Virus record (IMG/VR): IMGVR_UViG_3300018080_000015
Coordinates: 24,187 to 88,186 of that record
Strand: one strand, 5' to 3'
Source: a virus
DNA length: 64,000 bases
The notes under the pieces were generated by a model. That model made no database searches. It was not told the origin of the DNA and worked only from the letters and a program-made list of their open reading frames with translations. The position numbers and the translations under genes were made by a program. Positions 17,614 to 24,340 of the stretch are shown here, in pieces (position 1 is the stretch's first letter; each line of letters starts with the position of its first letter).

Positions 17614-18114
17614 TCAGCTCCTCCAGACGCGCCATTCGGCCTCGAAGATCAGGTTGGCTGCGACGGTCGCGTGGCTGTTTGAAAAGGTGATCTCCAGGTT
17701 GGAGCCGTTGATGCGGCACGAGTCGATCCTAACTGGCGTGGCCGTGCCGCCCCCGCCGCCCCCGAAGTACCGCTCAGAAAGAAACGCGTCGTCCGAGTAG
17801 GAATACCAACTGTGCCGCCACACGGTGACGGTGTACGGAAGGCCACTGGGGTAGGATGGGATCGTGGTCCAGGCGAGTTTGGTTGCCTGACTCACCGCGT
17901 CGTCCGCGTCGTCCGTGAACAGGATTCCTGCGGTCACTCGTCGACGGCTAGTCAGAGACACTGTGTTCGGGAGGCCGAGAAACAGCATCCCGATGTTGTA
18001 GTCGCTACGGTCGAGCGAGACCTGGATGGTTTTGGTGCCTGCGGCCGGAATACTGTCCGAGATGGACGCGCGCCCACGTTGGAATGACAGTGCTTGGTAT
18101 TCCGACTTTGCCAT
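17614..18114 (-). CDS. Hypothetical virion-type protein, paralog B
   Basis: A 166 aa beta-rich protein, a tandem paralog of the gene that follows it. Conserved blocks are QRGRASISDS, LDRSDYNIGMLFLGLPN, TTIPSYPSGLPYTV and a glycine run (YFGGGGGGTATP) at the same place as the glycine loop in its partner. The two genes have clearly diverged (roughly one third identical by eye), so the duplication is old. Its start overlaps the upstream stop. Confidence 0.55.
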   Translation of the reverse strand: MAKSEYQALSFQRGRASISDSIPAAGTKTIQVSLDRSDYNIGMLFLGLPNTVSLTSRRRVTAGILFTDDADDAVSQATKLAWTTIPSYPSGLPYTVTVWRHSWYSYSDDAFLSERYFGGGGGGTATPVRIDSCRINGSNLEITFSNSHATVAANLIFEAEWRVWRS

Positions 18115-18452
18115 CAGCCATTGATGATGTTGCGGAGCTTGTTTCTGCAGTTCTCGAGGGGATCGAGACAGCGGTGCACGCCCGCCACAAGGGCCTCTTG
18201 GATGTCCCCCACGGCGTCACTGTACTTGTACTTGCCGTGAGTCTTCTTCCTGAAAACCCCCCTGTAACTCCACGTCTCGTTTTCGGCATCCCAGATCGCT
18301 CGTACGCCCACGATCCCCAGTTTGGTCTTGGACAACACGAGCACATCGTCTGAGCCGCGCTTGGGAAGAGACACGGTCTTCTTCCCAGGCAACTGCCCGC
18401 CGAAGACGTTGAGGATTGCCGCGGACACTGCGATCTGTTCTGGGCTGAACAT
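18114..18452 (-). CDS. Hypothetical protein
   Basis: A 112 aa basic protein, unrecognised. It begins FSPEQIAVSAAILNVFGGQLP, has a beta-rich centre (RAIWDAENETWSYRGVFRKK) and ends with a helix containing two cysteines (GVHRCLDPLENCRNKLRNI). Its stop overlaps the start of the tandem paralog pair. An 18-bp palindrome lies 60 bases upstream of the start and may be part of its control region. Confidence 0.4.
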   Translation of the reverse strand: MFSPEQIAVSAAILNVFGGQLPGKKTVSLPKRGSDDVLVLSKTKLGIVGVRAIWDAENETWSYRGVFRKKTHGKYKYSDAVGDIQEALVAGVHRCLDPLENCRNKLRNIING

Positions 18453-18511
18453 AGACGCCTCGGATCGATTGATCTGGTGAACCTCGAGGTCTTCTGGATC
18501 AGTTGGTGTGC

Positions 18512-18529
18512 TCCGAGCTCGAGCTCGGA
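18512..18529. promoter_or_regulatory. Perfect 18-bp palindrome in an intergenic gap
   Basis: TCCGAGCTCGAGCTCGGA reads the same on both strands. It lies in the 94-base gap between the lipoprotein gene and the next gene, with GATC repeats on both sides. It could be an operator for a dimeric protein or an mRNA hairpin; nothing else in the gap (18453-18546) is recognisable. Confidence 0.45.
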
Positions 18530-18546
18530 CAGATCAAACGATCTGC

Positions 18547-18927
18547 TTACGTGTCGGGCTCGGGAGCTGACGGGCAGATCGAAGGATCTCCGATGGCGAG
18601 ATAATCGAACTGGCCAACCGCCTCGATGGAGATGATGAGCAACAGGCAATGAACGGGCTCTTCCTTCTCGAGGTCGAGCGCAGTGTAGCGTGTCGTGATC
18701 TCCGTCGGGATGCCAAAGAGCTGAAGCTGTGATGTCGCCTCGATGTCGACTTGGTAGCCAGTCGTCTCGTCGGCGAATCGGGTGTTGAGCTCCACGTCCT
18801 GGAACTTCACGAAGAGCTCCGGATCGAGGTTGGCGTTACCCTGCGGACCACACCCGGCGAGCAACACGATCGCGAGGAACAGCGTGACAATTGCGATGTA
18901 GTAGAGAATGTTTGGCCTCCAGAACAT
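18547..18927 (-). CDS. Predicted lipoprotein in the structural cluster
   Basis: A 126 aa protein with a type II signal peptide: charged start (FWRPN), hydrophobic helix (YYIAIVTLFLAIVLLAGC) and a lipobox LLAGC with the acceptor Cys at about residue 26. The mature part is acidic and beta-rich (FVKFQDVELNTRFADET). It would be lipidated and held in a membrane. Options are superinfection exclusion, an o-spanin-like lysis role, or a virion-associated lipoprotein. It is larger than typical Rz1 proteins and lacks their proline richness. Confidence 0.6.
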   Translation of the reverse strand: MFWRPNILYYIAIVTLFLAIVLLAGCGPQGNANLDPELFVKFQDVELNTRFADETTGYQVDIEATSQLQLFGIPTEITTRYTALDLEKEEPVHCLLLIISIEAVGQFDYLAIGDPSICPSAPEPDT

Positions 18928-18936
18928 GTGATCCTC

Positions 18937-19518
18937 CTACGGTCGTTTCGGGATGATGTCCATATCGACATCTGCGCTCGACGCTCGGAAAGCAATCTTT
19001 GGGTAGGTACTGGGAGACGGGTTGCGGATGTAAACGAGCTCGTCTGCGATGAGCACAGCGTCATTCTCGTCGCCGTTGTCACCGACAGCCGAAACGGCCG
19101 CGGCATCGCCCGTATCCCCACCCGCAAGACCTGTGGTGGTCTCGTTGACGGTCTCCACTTGGAACGGCCCGCCTGAAGTGACCACGATGCGCGTGTGCGT
19201 CGCATCGATCGCCTCCAGGATGAGGCCGACAGCGCTCGAGGTGAGCCCGCGCAGGTAGTTCCCGACTGCGAAGAGCCCGTCATCGCCGGCTATCGCGCCG
19301 TGAGTCAGAACCACATCGGTGAAGCACCGAACCTCAGACGGATCCAGTGCAGCGCCGCCGATGCGCACATGGCACTCTTCTGTCGGCCGCACGCGGATGT
19401 GCGTCTTGTTCGTATCCGGCCAGTCGATCACAAGGCCGTCGGTCTTTGAGATGCCGGTGTGGCGCTGACAGGCCTGCTGGCTTTCGAGCGGCTCAACGAT
19501 TTCTGCTATTTCGGCCAC
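18937..19518 (-). CDS. Hypothetical structural protein
   Basis: A 193 aa acidic, beta-rich protein with Gly/Ala-rich turns (GLAGGDTGDAAAVSAVGDNGDENDA). Its composition is that of capsid decoration or neck proteins, and it lies between neck-type genes and the lipoprotein gene. I cannot assign a family. It ends DVDMDIIPKRP. Confidence 0.4.
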   Translation of the reverse strand: MAEIAEIVEPLESQQACQRHTGISKTDGLVIDWPDTNKTHIRVRPTEECHVRIGGAALDPSEVRCFTDVVLTHGAIAGDDGLFAVGNYLRGLTSSAVGLILEAIDATHTRIVVTSGGPFQVETVNETTTGLAGGDTGDAAAVSAVGDNGDENDAVLIADELVYIRNPSPSTYPKIAFRASSADVDMDIIPKRP

Positions 19519-19527
19519 GACTGACTC

Positions 19528-20205
19528 CTACTCTTCTGTCAGGTCTACGACGTCGAGCACGTCACCGTCCAGGTTCTCAATCTGCGTGCGGATGAGCTTG
19601 CAAGTCTTTCCTTCGTACTGCTGCGAGCTCGCCGGCATGAGACGGGTCTGACCCTGCACCCGGTACACGGTCCGGAAATAGCGGGACTTCACCTCGTCCT
19701 GTCTGTCTGACATCCGACCCGCCCCTTGAAACACAAAGCGTACAGGAAAAGATATGGCTCCGATAGTGCTTCCGAGAGGCGCCGCGTCGATCACAGTGTC
19801 GTACACCGGACCGAAGTATCGGTCGATTTCTACTTCGATCTGCGTGAGCCATGTGTCGTGTGGGCTCCGTATGTCGAGCTGCCACTCGAGGTCGACGGGC
19901 CGGGGATAGGGAGCCTGAATCGCATTCTCGTTTGTTGGCACGTCGAGGTGATCCCAGATGCGAGCTCCGGTCGCGAGCGGGCGCGTCGTAGAGATCTCCG
20001 GTCGGTTCATGCGCTGGACGGCGCAAAAGGGGCGCGTGATTTGAGGCGCATCGAGGAGCTGCAGGTACTCACTCGCTCCGTAGCGCACGACGGTCATGGA
20101 GCTGTCTGGGGTGTAGCCGTTGTAAGTGTCCAGCGAGAACGACTCCTGGTAGACCGGTAGGGTGTCGAGGAGCTCAAACAGCTTGATTTCCGTCGCTAAG
20201 ATCAT
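19528..20205 (-). CDS. Probable neck/tail-terminator protein
   Basis: A 225 aa protein in the block between major capsid and sheath genes where head-completion and tail-terminator proteins are encoded. It opens with an amphipathic helix (ATEIKLFELLDTLP) and continues with beta-rich sequence (LEWQLDIRSPHDTWLTQIEVEI; FPVRFVFQGAGRM). This alternation is compatible with a tail terminator. The start overlaps the upstream stop as ATGA. The assignment is by position. Confidence 0.4.
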   Translation of the reverse strand: MILATEIKLFELLDTLPVYQESFSLDTYNGYTPDSSMTVVRYGASEYLQLLDAPQITRPFCAVQRMNRPEISTTRPLATGARIWDHLDVPTNENAIQAPYPRPVDLEWQLDIRSPHDTWLTQIEVEIDRYFGPVYDTVIDAAPLGSTIGAISFPVRFVFQGAGRMSDRQDEVKSRYFRTVYRVQGQTRLMPASSQQYEGKTCKLIRTQIENLDGDVLDVVDLTEE

Positions 20206-20651
20206 TCGGGTACTTGCGTCCGTCGGGTCAAGTCGAGCCTGGTTGTGAACGTCTCGTGGCCCATCCCAAGCGCTCTGGTGTGTCCAAGGATGGTGTGCGG
20301 GACGGAGTCGACGGTGATCAGATCTCGGTTGGTGATCGAGTTGCTATCAAAGTCGGACGTGAGCACCCAGATAACGCGCGTCGAGCGCTCGTCTACGCCC
20401 CACGCTCTCTTTTCTTCTGGGGTGGGATCCGTGACAACGAGTGCGTCGAGCGGGGTCGCAGTGTCGTGGTTGGGCTTCGCGTCCCCCATCGCTCGGATGA
20501 CCTCAGCGTTCCCCAGGTACTTACGAAGCCGCACGTCATAGCCTACTTCACCATCCGCAGCACACTCGCTGTTGATGAGCTTCTTGAAGGCGCACGCTTT
20601 CATCTGGTTGTGGATGGCGCGCATTCGGTGCGTGATGTAGGGCGCTGGCAT
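20202..20651 (-). CDS. Probable head-closure / neck protein
   Basis: A 149 aa protein with an N-terminal helix (MRAIHNQMKACAFKKLINSE) followed by beta strands (STRVIWVLTSDFDSNSITNRDLITVD and TILGHTRALGMGHE). The order helix then small beta-barrel, and the position after the connector-type gene, suit a head-closure protein that seals the filled capsid. Not recognised at family level. Confidence 0.4.
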   Translation of the reverse strand: MPAPYITHRMRAIHNQMKACAFKKLINSECAADGEVGYDVRLRKYLGNAEVIRAMGDAKPNHDTATPLDALVVTDPTPEEKRAWGVDERSTRVIWVLTSDFDSNSITNRDLITVDSVPHTILGHTRALGMGHETFTTRLDLTRRTQVPE

Positions 20652-20655
20652 GGCT

Positions 20656-21354
20656 CTATCCTATGTGGATGGATTGACCGCGCCCGCTCTTCGACTCAGC
20701 CAGTTCGACCTCACGGGTGAACATGGTCTTCAACGTGTCCACCTGGATCGCAACTGACGAGCCTCCGATGGAGACGCTCGGGTGTCGACCCAGTTCTTCG
20801 ACAATGGCACGGGAGAGGTACGCCGCAAACAAGTGGCGCAGTGCCTGACGGTACTTCCGCGGGACGGCGTCGAACTGAGCAGCCGTATCGAGCGTCCACA
20901 TGTCGTGCGTCTTTAGGTAGAGCGTGCGCCCGGTTTCTGGCGTCGGAAGCACCTGCACCTTGTCGCCTGTGATCATGACCGAATCAATGCGGTAGCGCTC
21001 GAGGCGCTTCTGTGCAACTTCGGCCGCGACTTGCCCGCCGTGCAGGCCTTCGTAGTAGCCAAGCTCGGCGATGGAGTAGTCAGCACCGAGTAGGTTGGAG
21101 CCTGTGTGTATGGTCTGCCCGTCTACGGGACTCCAGTCCGTGACGTGCATGATCCCGGTGTCCGGGAAGTCATAGAGCGTCTGTCCCGCCACGAGTTGGA
21201 GCGTATGCTCTCCCAGCTGCGGATTCAGACGCGAAAAGTGCTCCACCACATCGTCCAGCACAAGGCTTCGGATCTCATCGTCCGTTATCGCAAGGTCGCA
21301 GACGCGGCCCACGATGACACGGGCGTATTTCAGGAGATCCGAAAGGAACGACAT
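20656..21354 (-). CDS. Probable head-tail connector / neck protein
   Basis: A 232 aa protein. The N-terminus is helical (LSDLLKYARVIVGRVCDLAITDDEIRSLVLDDVVEHF), the middle beta-rich with YDFPDTGIMHVTDW, and the C-terminus helical (YRQALRHLFAAYLSRAIVEELG). This helix-strand-helix plan resembles adaptor proteins that bind the portal. The gene lies after the capsid group and before head-closure candidates. Confidence 0.45.
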   Translation of the reverse strand: MSFLSDLLKYARVIVGRVCDLAITDDEIRSLVLDDVVEHFSRLNPQLGEHTLQLVAGQTLYDFPDTGIMHVTDWSPVDGQTIHTGSNLLGADYSIAELGYYEGLHGGQVAAEVAQKRLERYRIDSVMITGDKVQVLPTPETGRTLYLKTHDMWTLDTAAQFDAVPRKYRQALRHLFAAYLSRAIVEELGRHPSVSIGGSSVAIQVDTLKTMFTREVELAESKSGRGQSIHIG

Positions 21355-21360
21355 AGCGGA

Positions 21361-21951
21361 TTAGATCGAGGAGTGCCCTGGGATGATGATCGTCTTGCCC
21401 CTCGGGTCTCCCCGGAAGGCGATCAGTACGCGAGGGCGCAGCCGACCCCAGTTGGGAAAGAGCTTCTTCGAACAGATGGCGCCGCGAGGAATCTCGTAGG
21501 TCATCTGATCCGCACCCTCGAGCAGGACACTCTTCGCCCGGTTGTTGATGTTGATCAGGCACTCGTCGCGCTCGACCTTGTATGGCTTCCGACCAGAGAG
21601 CTTTTTCACGATCGGCCACTGAGCGGCAACCTCTTCCTCTGTAGCTCGAGCGAGAGCGCGACGTGCGAGCTCTTTCGACGCAGCCACATCCTCGGCGGCC
21701 TTGCGCTTGGCCTTTTCGACCGCGAGCTGCTTCTTGAGCTTTGCGATCTCTTTCTGGACCGCGGCGGAAGCTTCTTCGTCGGCCTCGGCCTCAGCAGAGG
21801 CAGCAGCCTCCTCTTTGGTCTCGGCTTTCTTCGCCGTGCTGGCCCTGTCCTCGAGAGCGGCCTCGAGTTCGGTGTCTTCTGCCTTGGTCTTCTTGGTCGT
21901 TTTCTTCGTCTTCTTTGACGAAGCCTTCTTTGTGCTGGTCTTCTTCGCCAT
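21361..21951 (-). CDS. Lysine/alanine-rich coiled-coil protein with a small C-terminal domain
   Basis: A 196 aa protein. Residues 1-35 are almost only Lys, Thr and Ser (AKKTSTKKASSKKTKKTTKK). Residues 40-110 form an acidic-basic coiled coil (AAVQKEIAKLKKQLAVEKAKRKAAED), and residues 115-196 a folded domain ending with GKTIIIPGHSSI. It follows the major capsid gene, separated by a terminator-like hairpin. The very basic tail could contact DNA. No family recognised. Confidence 0.5.
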   Translation of the reverse strand: MAKKTSTKKASSKKTKKTTKKTKAEDTELEAALEDRASTAKKAETKEEAAASAEAEADEEASAAVQKEIAKLKKQLAVEKAKRKAAEDVAASKELARRALARATEEEVAAQWPIVKKLSGRKPYKVERDECLININNRAKSVLLEGADQMTYEIPRGAICSKKLFPNWGRLRPRVLIAFRGDPRGKTIIIPGHSSI

Positions 21952-21977
21952 GGTTTTTTCCTTCGGTCCCGTGTTGG

Positions 21978-22012
21978 AAAAACTGAGAGGCAGCGGTCCC
22001 GAGCCGCCTCAG
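21978..22012 (-). terminator. Rho-independent-type terminator after the major capsid gene
   Basis: Just after the capsid gene stop, the minus strand has GAGGC-GG ... CC-GCTGCCTC closing a hairpin, then TCAGTTTTT. Partial readthrough is likely because the next gene is only 27 bases downstream. Such a signal would make capsid mRNA more abundant than downstream mRNA. Confidence 0.6.
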
Positions 22013-22016
22013 ACTG

Positions 22017-23615
22017 CTACGTGGTCACCGCCATCGTGGCGAACTGGGTATCATCAATCATGCGACGGCCAACTCGCGCCTGCGCCGCCTGTCCGCTCTC
22101 CAGGTTGAGGGTCTGGTTCCAGACTCTCGGGGTGATGAAGAACGGCATGAAGATGGTGATCACGTAGTTGCTGCGGAACGGATTGATCGCCGGCCACCCG
22201 AAGAAGCCCTGGGTGTCCGCAAGCCGCGGGCTCTGGTAGACGGTCCACCGGTCGCCGATGGTGCCGAGCAGAACGCGCTGCTGGATCTGCGCCCGAGTGT
22301 TGCTCTCGAGTCCAGCCTGCGCCTGCGGCGCCGCGGTGAACTCCTCGAGCTTCATCAGACGTGTGGTGATGCCCACGCCACCGACGAAGTAGGTCGGCCA
22401 CTGTCGATGCGTCGCAAAGAGGCTCTGCGAGGCTTCGATCATCTTGTGGTAGATCTTCTTGTCGTAGAAGTGACGCGCCTGGGACGTGGTGTCGCCGGGG
22501 AGGTAGCCGGAGGCGTCGAAGATCGCCTGGGTGCCACCGGCCTGGTTGAGGACCTGAGTGAGCACTGCGGCGTCGAACGCCTGGTAGAGCTCTTCGGACA
22601 GCATAGCCGGGTTCTCGGCCATCATGTTCAGCCTGTAGTAGGCTGCCGCGTCCTGCTCCGACTTCAGGCTCCAGATGTGCGCGAGGGTCATCTCCTCGCC
22701 AGTCACGTCCAGGAGCTCCATGGTGTACGTGACCTTGTTGGCCGCGTCGCTCTCCTGGCGCACATCGTAGGTGCACTCGATGACTGCACCGTCGGCGGGG
22801 GCTACGACGAGCAGGATCTGGTCCACGCCGCCTGCGCCTGTCCCATCCCCGATGGTGTAGTCGGTGGTGAGCGTCTGCTCCACACCGTCGACGTACACCA
22901 CGTGGTCGTAGGTCGGGTGCCGATCCAGATCGAAGTCGGTCTCGATCGCATCACCTTCGCCTACCTGCTCACCGTAGACGCGAGCGCCCGCGAAGTACGG
23001 ATCGAAGTTGGAGCCTGCGTACGGATGAATCTCGGTGTCCGCGGTGGCTCCGCCGACGACAGTGGTGTCGTACTTGCGCTTGTAGAAGGGCACCTTGACG
23101 TCGGGCTGCGTGACCGGAATGACCTGGAACAGGCTGCGGAACAGCATCGCGGGGATGAGCCGACGGGCCTGCGCCAGGGCGACGGTGACAAACGAAGCGA
23201 TGTTGCTGGTGGAAGTGTTCTCCATCAGGAACTCGATCGGATGCTGGTTCACGATATGCGGAGCGATGTCAGCGTACTGCCGACGAATCTCGGTCCACAC
23301 GTTGTCCAGAACGATCTCGGCGCCGCGACGCAGCAGAGCGTTCTTTCGGCCTTTGTAGGCCTCCGAGGTGAAGAGTGGAGCCCAGAACTGACGACGGCGC
23401 TCGTTCTCGTAGAGATACGCAGGCTGGTACTGGATCTCCCGCATCCGCTCGTCGAACTCGGACCCACGATCGACTGTCATGTTCGATAGCACGCTGCGCC
23501 CGATCTTTTCGCGGGTCTTGACGTCTGTGCTCTGCTGCTGGAAGGCGTTGAAGCTGTCTCCTTCGAAGAATGGCTTCAGACCTTCGATGTCCATGAGCAG
23601 GTTGTCTGCTGGCAT
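22017..23615 (-). CDS. Major capsid protein
   Basis: A 532 aa protein directly after the protease-scaffold gene, with strong SD (GGGAGG), as expected for the most abundant head protein. It has an N-terminal region (KPFFEGDSFNAFQQQSTDVKTREKIG) that the prohead protease may trim, LIPAMLFRSLFQVIPVTQPDVKVPFYKRK typical of capsid strands, and a C-terminal WPAINPFRSNYVITIFMPFF. Residues about 205-300 look like an inserted beta domain (VVYVDGVEQTLTTDYTIGDG). The HK97 fold is assumed from order and length. Confidence 0.8.
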   Translation of the reverse strand: MPADNLLMDIEGLKPFFEGDSFNAFQQQSTDVKTREKIGRSVLSNMTVDRGSEFDERMREIQYQPAYLYENERRRQFWAPLFTSEAYKGRKNALLRRGAEIVLDNVWTEIRRQYADIAPHIVNQHPIEFLMENTSTSNIASFVTVALAQARRLIPAMLFRSLFQVIPVTQPDVKVPFYKRKYDTTVVGGATADTEIHPYAGSNFDPYFAGARVYGEQVGEGDAIETDFDLDRHPTYDHVVYVDGVEQTLTTDYTIGDGTGAGGVDQILLVVAPADGAVIECTYDVRQESDAANKVTYTMELLDVTGEEMTLAHIWSLKSEQDAAAYYRLNMMAENPAMLSEELYQAFDAAVLTQVLNQAGGTQAIFDASGYLPGDTTSQARHFYDKKIYHKMIEASQSLFATHRQWPTYFVGGVGITTRLMKLEEFTAAPQAQAGLESNTRAQIQQRVLLGTIGDRWTVYQSPRLADTQGFFGWPAINPFRSNYVITIFMPFFITPRVWNQTLNLESGQAAQARVGRRMIDDTQFATMAVTT

Positions 23616-23656
23616 TTTGAACCTCCCTTTTGGGTCTTTTTCTCCTGGTAGGACAA

Positions 23657-23673
23657 GCCCCCTATTCGGGGGC
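23657..23673 (-). other. Hairpin between scaffold and major capsid genes
   Basis: GCCCCC-GAATA-GGGGGC forms a 6-bp stem (arms 23657-23662 and 23668-23673) in the 74-base gap upstream of the capsid gene. No T-run follows. It may separate or protect the capsid message. Confidence 0.5.
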
Positions 23674-23689
23674 AGGTCTGAGTCCGCTC

Positions 23690-24340
23690 TCAGCTGAAGT
23701 AGAGATCCTCAGCTTCAGTGTCGCCGACCTTCTCGGCGAGATCGATGCGCTGCTCTTCCTCAGCCCGCACCGGGTCAGCGACGCGCCCGTTGCCCGCGGC
23801 CTTCTCGGGATTCAGGTTGATATCGCGAGCGCGCTTGGTGATCGCACCGACGAAACCTTCGACGATACTGACCCGCGACTCCATCACTTCGTCGTCGACA
23901 GGGACGTTGCTCTCGGTGATCACGAGAGGGAGCATGATATCAGCGAACTTGCTGTGCTTGCTCGCCTTCAGCTTCTCGATGATGGAGTTGCGCATCTCGT
24001 TGAAGTGGTTGACCGTCTGAAGACGCTCAACCTGCTCGCGCAGTTCCATCACCTCGGGATCGACCTCCACGAAAGCCTCCGGATACTGCTCCTGGAGCGC
24101 TTCGATAGACCCACCGAGCTCTTCGACCTGAGCGGCGAGCTCGGCCTTCTCGTTGGTGAGAGCCTCGATCTGCTCGGCCTGCTCCTCGACCAGTGTCGCG
24201 ATGGAAGCAAGCTTCTCGGTCAGGTCTTCCCCTTCCTCGATAAGACTCGCTTCGACGGCGGCCTCGGTCAGCACCTCGAGCTTGAGTTCGGCGAGCGCCT
24301 CGGCGTGCTGCTCGCGCAGTTCTTTCAGTGTCAGTGGCAT
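23690..24340 (-). CDS. Nested scaffold protein, internal in-frame start
   Basis: The last 216 residues of the protease-scaffold ORF begin PLTLKELREQHAEALAELK and form a long coiled coil (EEQAEQIEALTNEKAELAAQVEEL), the normal make-up of a capsid scaffold. The ATG at 24340 is preceded by AGGGAGGA at correct spacing inside the larger gene. This mirrors the lambda C/Nu3 arrangement, where scaffold is made from an internal start. The second translation start is an inference from the ribosome binding site. Confidence 0.65.
   Translation of the reverse strand: MPLTLKELREQHAEALAELKLEVLTEAAVEASLIEEGEDLTEKLASIATLVEEQAEQIEALTNEKAELAAQVEELGGSIEALQEQYPEAFVEVDPEVMELREQVERLQTVNHFNEMRNSIIEKLKASKHSKFADIMLPLVITESNVPVDDEVMESRVSIVEGFVGAITKRARDINLNPEKAAGNGRVADPVRAEEEQRIDLAEKVGDTEAEDLYFS

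Noticed and set aside
22054-22776. Minus-strand 240-codon frame inside the major capsid gene
   Set aside because: Arg/His/Gly-rich off-frame reading of the capsid gene without start signals.
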